Assembly: GCF_010548275.1 (NCBI RefSeq)
Contig: NZ_JAAGLT010000014.1
Location: forward strand, 1 to 64,000
Source: Streptomyces sp. SID12488
Lineage (GTDB): Bacteria > Actinomycetota > Actinomycetes > Streptomycetales > Streptomycetaceae
DNA length: 64,000 bases
Reading direction: 5' to 3'
Shown here: one piece after another, positions 16,038 to 25,043 of the stretch
How positions within the stretch are numbered: position 1 is the stretch's first letter
How the letters are laid out: every line of letters begins with the position of its first letter
Made by a program: the position numbers and the translations under genes
The notes under the pieces: generated by a model
Databases searched by the model: none
Seen by the model: only the letters and a program-made list of their open reading frames with translations
What the model was told of the DNA's origin: nothing

Positions 16038-18620
16038 TCACTCGGTGGCGATGGCACGCAGTACGTCCAGGCGTGCTGCCCGCCGGGCCGGGCGCAGACC
16101 GGCGAGCGCGCCTGCCGCGACGCCCACCAGGGCCACGATCACGAGCTGTGCGGACGGCAGCGCGAAGGCGAAGACACTGTCGCTCACGCCGTCCGAGGCC
16201 TTCACCAGCACCCAGCCGAGGAAGCCGCCGAGGGCGAGCCCGCCCACCGTGCCGAAGGCGGCGACGAGGACCGACTCCCAGCGGACCATGGCGCGCAGTT
16301 GGGCGCGGGTCTGACCGACGGCCCTCAACAGGCCGAGTTCGCGGGTACGTTCATGGATGGCGAGGGTCAGCGTGTTGGCGATGCCGAGGAGTGCGATGAG
16401 CACCGCGAGGGCGAGCAGCGCGTAGACGAGGGTGAGCATCATTTCGATGCCCGCGGCCGACGACTGGGCGTACTCGTCGCGGGTCCGCACCTCGGGGTCG
16501 CCGTAGCTCGCGGCGATCTGCTCCACGGCGGCCTTGCCCGCGTCCGTGCTCACGCCGTCCTTGAAGGAGACGGCGATCAAGGTGTCGGAGTCCTGGATGC
16601 GGTGCGGAGCCCAGGCGGCGCGGGTGATGACGTACTCGCCGGCGAGTTCCGACCGGCCGTAGACCGCGCGGACGGTGAAGTTCTCCTTCCGGCCGTCGGT
16701 GAAGGTGAGCCGGGTCGTGTCGCCGGCCTTCAGGCCCTGCCGGTCGGCCTCCGCCTCGGTGACGGCGATGCCGTCGGTGCCGAGGTCGTCGAGCGAGCCG
16801 CGGATGTCACCGAGGTCGAAGACCCTGCTGAGGGTGACGGGGTCGGTGACGGTCAACGCCCTTCCCTTGCCGTCGACTTCGGCGACTCCTCGGCCGAGTC
16901 CGACCGCGTCGGCCACCTCTGGGCGTTGGGCGATCGCGGGTGCGAGGCCGGGGCTGAGTCCGCTGCCGCCCGCCCCGAACGACGGGGTGCTCACGGCCAC
17001 GTCGCCCGCGAAGGACCGCGACACGGTCTGGTCCATGGTGGCCTTCAGCGAGGCGCCGAACACCGTGAACAGGGAGACGACCGCAACGCCGATCATCAGC
17101 GCGCTCGCCGTGGCGGCGGTCCGCTTCGGGCTGCGCAGGGCGTTGCGCCGGGCGAGGCCGCCGGTGACCCCGCGCAGCCGGTCGAGGGGGCCGCCAAGGA
17201 CCCGTACCACGGTCGTCGACGCTACCGGGCCCAGGACCACGAAGGCAGCGAGGGCCAGTACGGCGCCAAGTCCCGCCAGCCACAGGGACGGTGAGACCAG
17301 GACGCCGGTCAGCGTCATGGCGAGCGCGAGGGCGCCGAGGCCCGCGCCGATGACCGCCCGGGCTGACGAGGCGCCCGACCGGTCGACGGCCGTCTCCCGG
17401 AGCGCGGCCAGAGGTGCGGTGCGGCCGGCGCGTACGGCGGGCAGCAGGGCGGAGCCCAGGCAGACCACGATGCCGACCGCGAGCGGCAGCAGCATGGACA
17501 GCCAGCTGATGACCAAGCCGCCCTCAGGGAACGGGAATCCGATGGCCGGGAACAGCGCCTGGAGGCCTGCGGCGATACCGATACCGCCCGCGAGGCCCGC
17601 GATCGACGCCGTCACTGCGACCGCGGTCGCCTCGATGAGCGTGGCCGCGGTGACCTGTCGGCGGGAGACTCCCAGGGCTCGCAACAGGGCGTTCTCGCGG
17701 GTGCGTTGGGCGACAACGATCGCGAAGGTGTTGTGGATGGAGAAGGTCGCGACCAGGATCGCCACGCCCGAGAAGACAAGGAGGAAGAGGATGAAGACGG
17801 TCAGGAACCGGCTGGAGATCATCTCGGTGTTCTCCTCGGCCGACTCCTGACCGGTGATCGCCTCAACTCCGCTGGGCAGTACGGGAGTCAGCCGGTCGAC
17901 CAGTTCCTGCTGACCGACCCCGGGGCCGGCCCGCACCTGGATGCCCGCCGCCTCACCGGGCTTCGCGGTCAGGTACTTCTCGGCGTCGGCCTGGGTCATC
18001 CCGGTGAACGTCACCTGCGCCATGCCGTCCTCGCCCGCGAAGGTCGCGAGGCCCACGACGGTCACCTTCACCGGGTCGGGCGTACGCAGGACGGTCGTGT
18101 CGCCGATCCTCAGGTCGCCCTTCTTGGCCGTACCCCGGTTGACGACGACCTCGCCGGGCTTCAACGGGGCTCGCCCTTCGGCGAGTTGGTACGGGTTGAG
18201 CTGCGCGTCGGTGATCCAGTTGCCGGCGAGAGTGGGCGGGCCCTGGCCGCCGATCGGCTTGCCGTCGGAGCCGATGAGCTGGCCCGCGCCCTGAATGTCG
18301 GGGACGGCGGCGGCGACACCGGGGACCTGCTCGACGGTCTTCAACAGCTCGGTGGATACGGGCTGACGTACGCCCTGGCTCTCGCCGGAGGTGGTGATGG
18401 CGTCGGCGCTGCGGACGACCGCGTCGGTGCCGCTCGCCGCGTCGCCGAACATGGTGTCGAAGCCGGCTCGCAGGGTGTCGCCCATGACCAGGGTCCCGGC
18501 CAGGAAGGCCACGCCGAGGAACACCGCGAGGAACGAGCCGGCGAAGCGGCGCCTGTGGGCGCGCAGCGAGGAGAGGCTGATGCGGACGGTGGGCCGGAGG
18601 GTGTGTGCGCGGGTGGTCAT
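16038..18620 (-). CDS. ABC transporter permease, FtsX/MacB type
   Basis: An 860-residue permease. An N-terminal helix (about 27-47, RFAGSFLAVFLGVAFLAG) is followed by a large extracytoplasmic MacB-type domain. Then come a first FtsX unit (about 270-400), a linker with helices to about 500, a second extracytoplasmic domain, and a second FtsX unit near the C-terminus (MLTLVYALLALAVLIALLGIAN, LGLLRAVGQTRAQLR). This duplicated form is the usual Streptomyces partner of a single ATPase, and is thought to move lipids or peptides or do mechanical work on the envelope. It overlaps the ATPase gene by four bases (ATGA). Confidence 0.9.
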   Translation of the reverse strand: MTTRAHTLRPTVRISLSSLRAHRRRFAGSFLAVFLGVAFLAGTLVMGDTLRAGFDTMFGDAASGTDAVVRSADAITTSGESQGVRQPVSTELLKTVEQVPGVAAAVPDIQGAGQLIGSDGKPIGGQGPPTLAGNWITDAQLNPYQLAEGRAPLKPGEVVVNRGTAKKGDLRIGDTTVLRTPDPVKVTVVGLATFAGEDGMAQVTFTGMTQADAEKYLTAKPGEAAGIQVRAGPGVGQQELVDRLTPVLPSGVEAITGQESAEENTEMISSRFLTVFILFLLVFSGVAILVATFSIHNTFAIVVAQRTRENALLRALGVSRRQVTAATLIEATAVAVTASIAGLAGGIGIAAGLQALFPAIGFPFPEGGLVISWLSMLLPLAVGIVVCLGSALLPAVRAGRTAPLAALRETAVDRSGASSARAVIGAGLGALALAMTLTGVLVSPSLWLAGLGAVLALAAFVVLGPVASTTVVRVLGGPLDRLRGVTGGLARRNALRSPKRTAATASALMIGVAVVSLFTVFGASLKATMDQTVSRSFAGDVAVSTPSFGAGGSGLSPGLAPAIAQRPEVADAVGLGRGVAEVDGKGRALTVTDPVTLSRVFDLGDIRGSLDDLGTDGIAVTEAEADRQGLKAGDTTRLTFTDGRKENFTVRAVYGRSELAGEYVITRAAWAPHRIQDSDTLIAVSFKDGVSTDAGKAAVEQIAASYGDPEVRTRDEYAQSSAAGIEMMLTLVYALLALAVLIALLGIANTLTLAIHERTRELGLLRAVGQTRAQLRAMVRWESVLVAAFGTVGGLALGGFLGWVLVKASDGVSDSVFAFALPSAQLVIVALVGVAAGALAGLRPARRAARLDVLRAIATE

Positions 18621-19372
18621 GACGGCACCTCGAAGGCTTTCAGCCGGTCCAGGACCTTTTCGGCGGTCGGGGACTCCATCCGGTCGACCAGCCGGCCGTC
18701 GGCCAGGAAGAGGACCTGGTCCGCGTGGGCGGCGGCGACCGGGTCGTGGGTGACCATGACGACCGTGCGGTCCATGTGCCGCACCGCTCGGCCGAGCAGG
18801 CCGAGGACCTCCTCACCGGAGCGCGAGTCGAGGTTGCCGGTCGGTTCGTCGGCGAAGACGACGTCGGGCCGGCCGGCGAACGCCCGTGCCACGGCGACGC
18901 GTTGCTGCTGGCCGCCGGAGAGTTCGGAGGGTCGGTGGTGGAGCCGGTCGCGCAGGCCGACCACGTCGACGAGCGAGTCGATCCACTCCGGGTCGCCGGT
19001 TCTGCCCGTCAGGTCGATCGGGAGTGTGATGTTCTCGGCGACGGTCAGCGTCGGGACCAGGTTGAACGCCTGGAAGACGAAGCCGATCCGGTCGCGGCGC
19101 AGGAGGGTGAGGCGCCGGTCTTCGAGTGCGCCCAGTTCGGTGTCGCCGATGAAGGCGGCTCCGGAGGTGAGGGTGTCCAGACCGGCCGCGCAGTGCATCA
19201 GGGTGGACTTGCCGGAGCCCGACGGCCCCATGATCGCGGTGAAGCGCCCGGCCGGGAAGCCGACGCTCACCCCGTCGAGGGCCCGTACGGCGGTGTCGCC
19301 ACCGCCGTACACCTTCACCGCGTCGACGACCCGGGCCGCCGTACGGGGCATGGTGGAGGTGGTGGTGGTCAT
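18617..19372 (-). CDS. ABC transporter ATP-binding protein (MacB/LolD type)
   Basis: A 251-residue ATPase with Walker A GPSGSGKST (49-57), Q-loop FVFQAFNL, signature LSGGQQQR (150-157), Walker B VVFADEPTGNLD (170-181) and switch MVTHD. FADEPTGNLDS and the length are typical of the MacB/LolD/FtsE group. The Met at 19372 is chosen because it overlaps the SHOCT gene stop by four bases. It is the second gene of a three-gene operon whose members all overlap, so equal expression is likely. Confidence 0.93.
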   Translation of the reverse strand: MTTTTSTMPRTAARVVDAVKVYGGGDTAVRALDGVSVGFPAGRFTAIMGPSGSGKSTLMHCAAGLDTLTSGAAFIGDTELGALEDRRLTLLRRDRIGFVFQAFNLVPTLTVAENITLPIDLTGRTGDPEWIDSLVDVVGLRDRLHHRPSELSGGQQQRVAVARAFAGRPDVVFADEPTGNLDSRSGEEVLGLLGRAVRHMDRTVVMVTHDPVAAAHADQVLFLADGRLVDRMESPTAEKVLDRLKAFEVPS

Positions 19373-19686
19373 ACCGCACCGCCCTTGCCCGCACGGCCGC
19401 CCGCGCCACCGAACTGCTCGTCCAGGACGGAGAGCCGCCGCCAGTACTCGTCCTCGTCGATCTCGCCGGAGGCGAAGCGCCGGCCCAGTACGGCGAGGGG
19501 CGCATCGCCGGAGGGGCGGTCCTGGGCGTCGTAGCGGCCGTCCATGGCACGCCACGGGCCACGGCGAACGCGCCAGGCCGTGCGGCGCAGGACGGTGACG
19601 ACGCCGATCACGACGGCCGCCCAGATCAGCGGGAAGAACAGGATCCACGGGCCGGGGCCGCCGTTCCAGTTCGCGAGGGTCTGCAT
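19369..19686 (-). CDS. SHOCT-domain membrane protein, first gene of ABC operon
   Basis: A 105-residue protein with one N-terminal helix (about 14-32, ILFFPLIWAAVVIGVVTVL), a basic cytoplasmic linker, and a C-terminal SHOCT module (LAVLGRRFASGEIDEDEYWRR; the ASGEIDEDEY core is diagnostic). SHOCT modules are short oligomerisation elements. The gene precedes and overlaps the ATPase. GGGAG lies ten bases before the ATG. A palindrome matching one upstream of the two-component system lies about 93 bp upstream. Confidence 0.8.
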   Translation of the reverse strand: MQTLANWNGGPGPWILFFPLIWAAVVIGVVTVLRRTAWRVRRGPWRAMDGRYDAQDRPSGDAPLAVLGRRFASGEIDEDEYWRRLSVLDEQFGGAGGRAGKGGAV

Positions 19687-19687
19687 G

Positions 19688-19728
19688 TCGAGTCATCTCC
19701 CGGGTCGGGTTTTTGGCTGGTGACTCGA
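19688..19728. promoter_or_regulatory. 8-bp inverted repeat flanking the ribosome site of the ABC operon
   Basis: TCGAGTCA (19688-19695) pairs perfectly with TGACTCGA (19721-19728). In the mRNA the arms enclose the GGGAG ribosome site and one arm lies two bases before the ATG, so a hairpin could hide it; a DNA operator is the alternative. Confidence 0.4.
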
Positions 19729-19778
19729 GGTTCGCGCCGGGAGGGGGTCCAGGTCGTCGTACGGCCAGCGGCAGTGCG

Positions 19779-19798
19779 CGTACGTCCCCGGGAGTACG
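19779..19798. promoter_or_regulatory. Palindromic operator upstream of ABC exporter operon
   Basis: A 20-base imperfect palindrome beginning CGTACGTCCCC and ending GGGAGTACG. It matches the perfect palindrome at 33268-33287 at 17 of 20 positions. It lies 93 to 112 bases upstream of the operon's first start codon. Confidence 0.55.
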
Positions 19799-20019
19799 TG
19801 AGGCCGTTGCGGCTGCTTCCCGGGCGTGTCGGGCCACGGGGATGTCCACGGGCGGCCGGAGCGGCGGCGGCTGCCGGGTCAGCCCGGCGGCGCTCCCCCG
19901 GGACGGGCAACGGCTGGAGTCGGCCACCGGCTGTCGGGCAGGGGGCCACGTGAGGTGTGCCGCGTGACCGCCCAACCCGACAGTCACGAGGCATTGTTGA
20001 CACTGGTCGCCCTGGACCG

Positions 20020-20044
20020 CGGGACGGGAATCACCCCCGTCCCG
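20020..20044 (-). terminator. Hairpin downstream of ROK regulator
   Basis: CGGGACGGG (20020-20028) pairs with CCCGTCCCG (20036-20044), a nine-bp stem with a seven-base loop, about 100 bases after the ROK stop. There is no T-run, as is usual in Streptomyces. Confidence 0.5.
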
Positions 20045-20140
20045 ATCCCGATCACGATCCCGACCACAGTGCCGCGCGCGGCCGTTGCGGCGCCGGACCC
20101 GTTCTGATCGGGTGGTGCGTGCGGCGGGCCCCGACGACGA

Positions 20141-21361
20141 CTACGCCAGCGCCCTCAGCGGATCGTCGAGCACCGGCTGCCACGCCAACTCGGCTGCTCC
20201 GACGAGGCTGTTGTGGTCCAGCGTGCAGGCGAGAATGGGGACGCTGCCGCTGCGGCCCCACAGGCTGCGGTCGGCGACCACCGCGCGCAGGCGGTCCGGG
20301 TCGGCGTCGAGGAGGGTGCGGTGCAGGCCGCCGAGGATGACGCGGTCCGGGTTGAGGATGTTCACAAGGCCTGCCAGGCCCAGCCCCAGGCGGTCGATCA
20401 GGGTCTCGGCGGCCGTGCGGATCGCCGGATCCGTGTACTGGTCGCGGATCAGGTCGTTGGCCTGCTGGAGCAGCGACACCTCGGGGCCCGGGTCGCGGCC
20501 CGCCGCCGTGAGGAAGGCGAGCGGGTCGGCCTCGACGTCCAGGCAGCCGCGGCTGCCGCAGTGGCAGGGACGCCCCTCGGGGTTGACGGTGAGGTGGCCG
20601 ACTTCGAGCGCGAGGCCCGAACTACCCGTGTGCAGGCGCCCGTCGAGGACCAGCGCGCCGCCGACACCCCGGTGCCCGGTGGCGACACACAGCAGATCGC
20701 GGGCGCCGCGTCCGGCACCGTGCCGGTGTTCGGCGAGCGCGGCGAGGTTGACGTCGTTGCCCGCGAAGGCCGGTCCGGCGAAACCCGCCGCCCGTACCCG
20801 CTCGGCGAAGATCTCCCGTACCGCCGCGCCGGCCGGCCAGGCGAGGTGCAGCGGGTTCAGGGCCAGGCCCTCGGGTTCGGCGACGGCCGACGGCACGGCG
20901 AGACCGGCGCCCACGCACCGGCGCCCGGTTTCGTGCAGCAGGTCGGCGCCCGCGTCGACGACGGAGCCGAGTACCTTCACCGGGTCGGCGTCGACGGTCT
21001 CGCAGCCGGGCGCGGTGGCCACGATCCGCCCGCCGAGCCCGACCAGCGCGGCCCGGAACCCGTCGGCGTGCACCTGCGCGGCCAGTACGACCGGCCCGTC
21101 CTCGGCGACGTCGAGCCGGTGCGAGGGGCGCCCCTGCGAACCGGCCGCCGCCCCGGGCCGCGCGTCCACTCTGATCAACCCGAGCGCCTCCAACTCGGCG
21201 GCCACCGCACCGGCCGTCGCCCGGGTGACCCCCAGTTCGGTGGTGAGCACGGCCCGGGTGGGCGCCCGTCCGGTGTGAACGAGCTCCAAGGCGGGCCCGA
21301 GTGCGCCGCGCCCCCGGTCCAACCGCGTCCTTGAAGTGGTGCCCTCGACCTTGCCGCTCAT
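20141..21361 (-). CDS. ROK-family transcriptional regulator
   Basis: A 406-residue NagC/XylR-type protein. The N-terminal winged helix (about 25-70) has RAVLTTELGVTRATAGAVAAEL. It is followed by the ROK sugar-kinase-like domain with VGAGLAVPSAV, NDVNLAALAEH, GVGGALVLDGRLH and the zinc motif CHCGSRGCLD (about 265-274). No kinase ATP motif (DxGGT) is clear at the start of the domain, which supports a repressor rather than an enzyme. The target is not evident from its neighbours. A start at 21361 gives MSGKVEGTTSR. Confidence 0.88.
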   Translation of the reverse strand: MSGKVEGTTSRTRLDRGRGALGPALELVHTGRAPTRAVLTTELGVTRATAGAVAAELEALGLIRVDARPGAAAGSQGRPSHRLDVAEDGPVVLAAQVHADGFRAALVGLGGRIVATAPGCETVDADPVKVLGSVVDAGADLLHETGRRCVGAGLAVPSAVAEPEGLALNPLHLAWPAGAAVREIFAERVRAAGFAGPAFAGNDVNLAALAEHRHGAGRGARDLLCVATGHRGVGGALVLDGRLHTGSSGLALEVGHLTVNPEGRPCHCGSRGCLDVEADPLAFLTAAGRDPGPEVSLLQQANDLIRDQYTDPAIRTAAETLIDRLGLGLAGLVNILNPDRVILGGLHRTLLDADPDRLRAVVADRSLWGRSGSVPILACTLDHNSLVGAAELAWQPVLDDPLRALA

Positions 21362-21409
21362 GAGGGCGAGTCTCCCATGATCCGTACGGGAGCCGACCGC
21401 GGCGTCGGC

Positions 21410-22051
21410 CTAGAAACCGCTGACCCGAAGCGTGAGGTTCAACCGGCCGGTCAGGCCCAACTCCGGCGGCGCCGTCCCCGCGTACACCCGCGGCACCCCG
21501 TGATACGCGAGCCGGGACGCGCCGCCGAACACGAACAGGTCTCCGCTGCGCAGTTCGACGTCGGTGTACGGCTGGGTCCGCGTCGCCGTGTTCCCGAAGC
21601 GGAAGAGGCAGGTGTCGCCGAGGCTCAGGGACACCACGGGCGCGTCCGACTTCTCGTCACTGTCTCGGTGCATGCCCATCCCGGCGTCGGCGTCGTAGAA
21701 GTTGATCAGCGCGATGTCGTAGTCGACGTCATCGTCGTACGCCGCTGCCGTGGCCGCCTGCCTGCCCAGTTCGCCCAGCCACTCGGGGAACGGTTTCACG
21801 GGCGAGCCGTCGCCGTCGACGGCCGTGCTCGCATACCCGTACGGATACCAGTGGCGGCCGAGACAGACCTGCCGGGCGGTCATCGTGCCGCCGCCGGGGG
21901 TCCGGACGGTACGCAGGCCGGCGGGTGGGCGCGACCAGTCGCGGCAGGCGTCCAGCAGCTCGCGCTGCCGCCCCGCGTCCAGCCAGTCCGGCACGTGCAC
22001 CGCGCCCGGCGCGATCTCCGTACGGGCTCTGGGGAACAGTTCGGCGTCCAT
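21410..22051 (-). CDS. alkB: AlkB-type Fe(II)/2-oxoglutarate dioxygenase
   Basis: A 213-residue protein with the AlkB pattern: NFYDADAGMGMHRDSDE gives the iron ligands His128 and Asp130, LAYHG supplies His184, and GRLNLTLR holds the 2-oxoglutarate-binding arginines (203 and 209). YGYAS and the HWYPYGY region match the nucleotide-recognition lid. The enzyme would remove alkyl groups from 1-methyladenine and 3-methylcytosine in DNA or RNA. The start at 22051 is preferred; ATG at 22060 is possible. It is divergent from rlmG with a 64-bp gap, so the two nucleic-acid genes may share a control region. Confidence 0.9.
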   Translation of the reverse strand: MDAELFPRARTEIAPGAVHVPDWLDAGRQRELLDACRDWSRPPAGLRTVRTPGGGTMTARQVCLGRHWYPYGYASTAVDGDGSPVKPFPEWLGELGRQAATAAAYDDDVDYDIALINFYDADAGMGMHRDSDEKSDAPVVSLSLGDTCLFRFGNTATRTQPYTDVELRSGDLFVFGGASRLAYHGVPRVYAGTAPPELGLTGRLNLTLRVSGF

Positions 22052-22115
22052 GGTTTCCATCCTGCCCGACCGGGCCGACGGGGCGTGAGCTGCGGATCGG
22101 TAGGGTGGGACCACG

Positions 22116-23264
22116 ATGACCGACCGTATGGTGACTCCCTGGTCCGAGCTGATCCTGACCCGTTTCCCCGCCGATCCGCGTGAGCGGATGCGTGCCTGGG
22201 ACGCCTCCGACGACTACCTCGTCGGGCACCTAGCGGAGTCCGGGACCGATCTGTCCGGCACGGTCGTGGTCGTCGGCGATCGCTGGGGCGCGCTCACCAC
22301 GGCGCTCGCGGCGCACCGGCCGACGCAGATCACCGACTCGTTCCTGACCCAGGAGGCGACGCGGGCGAACCTGCGGCGGGCCGGCGCGGACGAGGATTCC
22401 GTACGACTGCTCACCACCCAGGATCCGCCGCCGGAGCGGGTCGACGTGTTGCTCGTGCGGGTGCCGAAGAGTCTGGCGCTGCTCGAGGACCAGCTGCTGC
22501 GGCTGGCGCCCGCACTGCACGAGGGCACGGTCGTGGTCGGCACCGGCATGACGAAGGAGATCCACACCTCGACGCTGAAGCTGTTCGAGCGGATCATCGG
22601 CCCGACCCGGACCTCCCTCGCGGAGAAGAAGGCCCGGCTCATCCACGCCACCGTCGACCCGTCGGTGGACCGGGGTGCCAGTCCCTGGCCGTACCGCTAC
22701 GAGCTGCCCAGCGGCATCGGTCCGGCGTCGGGGCACCCTGTCGTCAACCACGCGGGCGTCTTCTGCGCCGAGCGCCTCGACATCGGCACCCGGTTCTTCC
22801 TCCAGCATCTGCCGGAACCGTCGGGCGCCGCGCGGGTGGTGGACCTGGGCTGCGGGAACGGTGTGGTCGGTACGGCGGTGGCGCTGGTCGCGCCGGAGGC
22901 CGAGCTGCTGTTCGTCGACGAGTCGTTCCAGGCGGTGGCCTCGGCGGAGGCGACGTACCGGGGCAACGGGCTGCCGGACGGGCGGGCCGAGTTCCGGGTC
23001 GGGGACGGGCTGGCCGGGATCGCGGACGAGAGCGTCGACCTCGTGCTCAACAATCCGCCGTTCCACACCCACCAGGCGACGTCGGACGCCACGGCCTGGC
23101 GGATGTTCACGGGCGCGCGGCGGGCGCTTCGCCCTGGCGGTGAGCTGTATGTGATCGGCAACCGGCATCTCGCCTATCACATCAAGCTGCGGAAGCTGTT
23201 CGGCAACAGTCGGCTGGTCGCGAGCGACGCCAAGTTCGTGGTCCTGAAAGCCGTGAAGCAGTGA
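22116..23264 (+). CDS. rlmG: RlmG-like rRNA guanine-N2 methyltransferase
   Basis: A 382-residue class I SAM methyltransferase in the two-lobe form of RlmG/RsmC. The degenerate N-terminal lobe contains VVVVGDRWGALTTALAAH. The catalytic lobe has VVDLGCGNGVVG (motif I, about 242) and LVLNNPPFHTH (motif IV, about 313), which marks N2-guanine methylation. E. coli RlmG modifies 23S rRNA G1835. Length and layout fit RlmG, although an RsmC-like 16S activity cannot be excluded. Confidence 0.82.
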   Translation: MTDRMVTPWSELILTRFPADPRERMRAWDASDDYLVGHLAESGTDLSGTVVVVGDRWGALTTALAAHRPTQITDSFLTQEATRANLRRAGADEDSVRLLTTQDPPPERVDVLLVRVPKSLALLEDQLLRLAPALHEGTVVVGTGMTKEIHTSTLKLFERIIGPTRTSLAEKKARLIHATVDPSVDRGASPWPYRYELPSGIGPASGHPVVNHAGVFCAERLDIGTRFFLQHLPEPSGAARVVDLGCGNGVVGTAVALVAPEAELLFVDESFQAVASAEATYRGNGLPDGRAEFRVGDGLAGIADESVDLVLNNPPFHTHQATSDATAWRMFTGARRALRPGGELYVIGNRHLAYHIKLRKLFGNSRLVASDAKFVVLKAVKQ

Positions 23265-23326
23265 AGTAGTCAGGTGGTCGGTGAGACAGCCAGGCAGTTA
23301 GCGGTCCTTGGTGAATTTCGACCACT

Positions 23327-24115
23327 TTACAGAATGGTCGCGGATGTCTCTCCCCGGAGGGCGCGGGGAGACGCGCCGAGTTCTCGGCGGCATGCCTTGT
23401 TGAAGGCCTGCAGGTCGGGGATGCCCACGGAGGCGGCCACGGCGGGGATGGACAGGGTCGAGGCGCGCAGCAGGTGGCGGGCGCGGTCGAGTCTGCGGCG
23501 GCGGACGTAGCCGACCACCGTGTCACCGGTCGCGGCCTTGAACAGCCTGGTCAGGTGGTTGTGCGAGACGCCGGCCGCCTGGGCGACGGCGGGCACGGTG
23601 AGCGGGGCGGCCAGTCGGCCCTCGATGTACGCGATGGCGGCGCCGACCGCCGGGTGCGGGCCGGGGCCGGGGCGTTCGGTGTCCGGGGCGAGGTGGGCGA
23701 TGCGCCACAGCGCGGTCCAGATCTCGGCTCTCGTGTGCTCAGGTGCGCGCGGCACGGCGGCGACAGCCGCGAGCAGCAGATTGGTGAGGTTGGGGAGTTC
23801 GGGGCCGGCGTCCTGGACGACGGGCACTGTGCGGGACGGGCCGACGGCCGGGACGCGCAGGTGTGCGTAGAGGTGCTCGGAGCGGCCCTGGTAGCGGAAA
23901 CGGACCGTGCTGCCGGGCGGTACGAGGCTGACCCGGCCCGGGCGGACCGCGTGCACCGTGCCGTCGACGGTGAGCTCGGCCTCGTACTGGTAGAGGTGCA
24001 GCTGCCACAGCTCGGGCAGCCGGAAGACGTCGGTGCGGCTCGCGACGCCGTGCACGCCGACGCCGGCGTTCGCCACGTGGGGCGGCTCACCGAGGTACAG
24101 CTCCGTTTCACGCAT
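23327..24115 (-). CDS. AraC-family regulator, last gene of the sugar locus operon
   Basis: A 262-residue protein with an N-terminal cupin sensor (about 10-110, RPGRVSLVPPGSTVRFRYQG) and a C-terminal double HTH (about 165-255): LTVPAVAQAAGVSHNHLTRLF, then LSIPAVAASVGIPDLQAFNKACRR. The DNA-binding part is typical of arabinose/rhamnose-type activators. It lies 28 bases after the aldolase gene in the same direction, so it is probably co-transcribed. No Shine-Dalgarno precedes the ATG. Confidence 0.87.
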   Translation of the reverse strand: MRETELYLGEPPHVANAGVGVHGVASRTDVFRLPELWQLHLYQYEAELTVDGTVHAVRPGRVSLVPPGSTVRFRYQGRSEHLYAHLRVPAVGPSRTVPVVQDAGPELPNLTNLLLAAVAAVPRAPEHTRAEIWTALWRIAHLAPDTERPGPGPHPAVGAAIAYIEGRLAAPLTVPAVAQAAGVSHNHLTRLFKAATGDTVVGYVRRRRLDRARHLLRASTLSIPAVAASVGIPDLQAFNKACRRELGASPRALRGETSATIL

Positions 24116-24143
24116 GGTGAAAAACTACCAGCGTCCGTCGCTG

Positions 24144-24992
24144 TCAGCTCAGCACGCCGATGATCTGTGTCACCGCCCGCGCCATCGCCTCCCGGCCCAC
24201 GCTGAGGTACTTGCGCGAGTCGACCGCTTCGGGGTGGGCGTCAAGGAACTCCCTGATGGCGCCGGTCATGGCGATGTTGAGGGCCGTACCGACGTTGACC
24301 TTGGTGATGCCGGCCGCGACGGCGGCCACGAGCTGGTCGTCCGGTACGCCGGACGAGCCGTGCAGGACGAGCGGAACGTCCAGGGTGGCGGACAGCCGTT
24401 CAAGGAGGTCCTGGTCGAGGGCTGCCGTACGGGTGGTCATGGCGTGCGAGCTGCCGACCGCCACGGCCAGGGCGTCCACGCCCGAGTCGGCGACGAAGGC
24501 ACGGGCCTCGGCGGGGTCGGTACGGGCACCGGGTTCGTGCGCGTCCAGCGGGGCCCGTCCGTCCTTGCCGCCGACCTGTCCCAACTCGGCCTCGATCCAG
24601 AGTCCTTGGGCATGCGCCCAGTCGGCAGCGGCCCGGGTCGCGGCGAGGTTCTCGAGGTAGGACAGCCGGGCCGCGTCGTACATCACGGAGCTGAATCCGG
24701 CGCCGGGCGCCTGCCGCAACAGGTCGTCGCTCTGTACGTGGTCCAGGTGCAACGCGACGGGTACGGCAGCGCGTTCGGCGGCCGAGGCGGCGGCGCGGGC
24801 CAACGGGAGGAGCCGTCCGTAGCGGAATCTGACGGCGTTCTCGCTGACTTGGAGGATGACGGGTGAACCCGCCTTCTCGGCACCGGCGATGACGGCCTCG
24901 ACATGCTCCAGGGTGATGATGTTGAACGCGGCGACCGCCGAGCGCGCGGTGGCGGCCCGGGTGATGAGTTCGCCGGTGGTGACGATCGGCAC
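24144..24992 (-). CDS. Class II fructose/tagatose-bisphosphate aldolase
   Basis: A 282-residue zinc aldolase. HLDHVQ (82-87) supplies catalytic Asp84 and metal-binding His85, EAELGQVGG has Glu136, GSSHAM has His183, VLHGSSG has His211, and ITKVNVGT binds the phosphate. This residue set fits the GatY/KbaY/FbaA group, which splits ketose-1,6-bisphosphates to dihydroxyacetone phosphate and an aldehyde. With an AgaS/GlmS-like SIS isomerase next to it and an RpiB-like isomerase nearby, a tagatose- or amino-sugar route is more likely than glycolysis. Confidence 0.85.
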   Translation of the reverse strand: MPIVTTGELITRAATARSAVAAFNIITLEHVEAVIAGAEKAGSPVILQVSENAVRFRYGRLLPLARAAASAAERAAVPVALHLDHVQSDDLLRQAPGAGFSSVMYDAARLSYLENLAATRAAADWAHAQGLWIEAELGQVGGKDGRAPLDAHEPGARTDPAEARAFVADSGVDALAVAVGSSHAMTTRTAALDQDLLERLSATLDVPLVLHGSSGVPDDQLVAAVAAGITKVNVGTALNIAMTGAIREFLDAHPEAVDSRKYLSVGREAMARAVTQIIGVLS

Positions 24993-25043
24993 CTGTCACT
25001 CCTTACGGTCAACAACTGCGTGGGAAACGGATGTTGACGGGCC

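Larger units (their letters stand above)
19687..20140. other. Gene-free 454 bp between ROK repressor and ABC operon
   Basis: No frame here looks coding on either strand. Contents seen: an 8-bp inverted repeat directly before the SHOCT gene (19688-19728), a TCS-type palindrome (19779-19798), and a hairpin (20020-20044) that probably ends ROK transcription. The remainder shows no clear structure. Confidence 0.6.

Noticed and set aside
16675-19598. Plus-strand frames across the ABC transporter operon
   Set aside because: They are antisense to an operon with complete Walker, signature and FtsX features; translations are Arg/Pro/Ser-rich and featureless.
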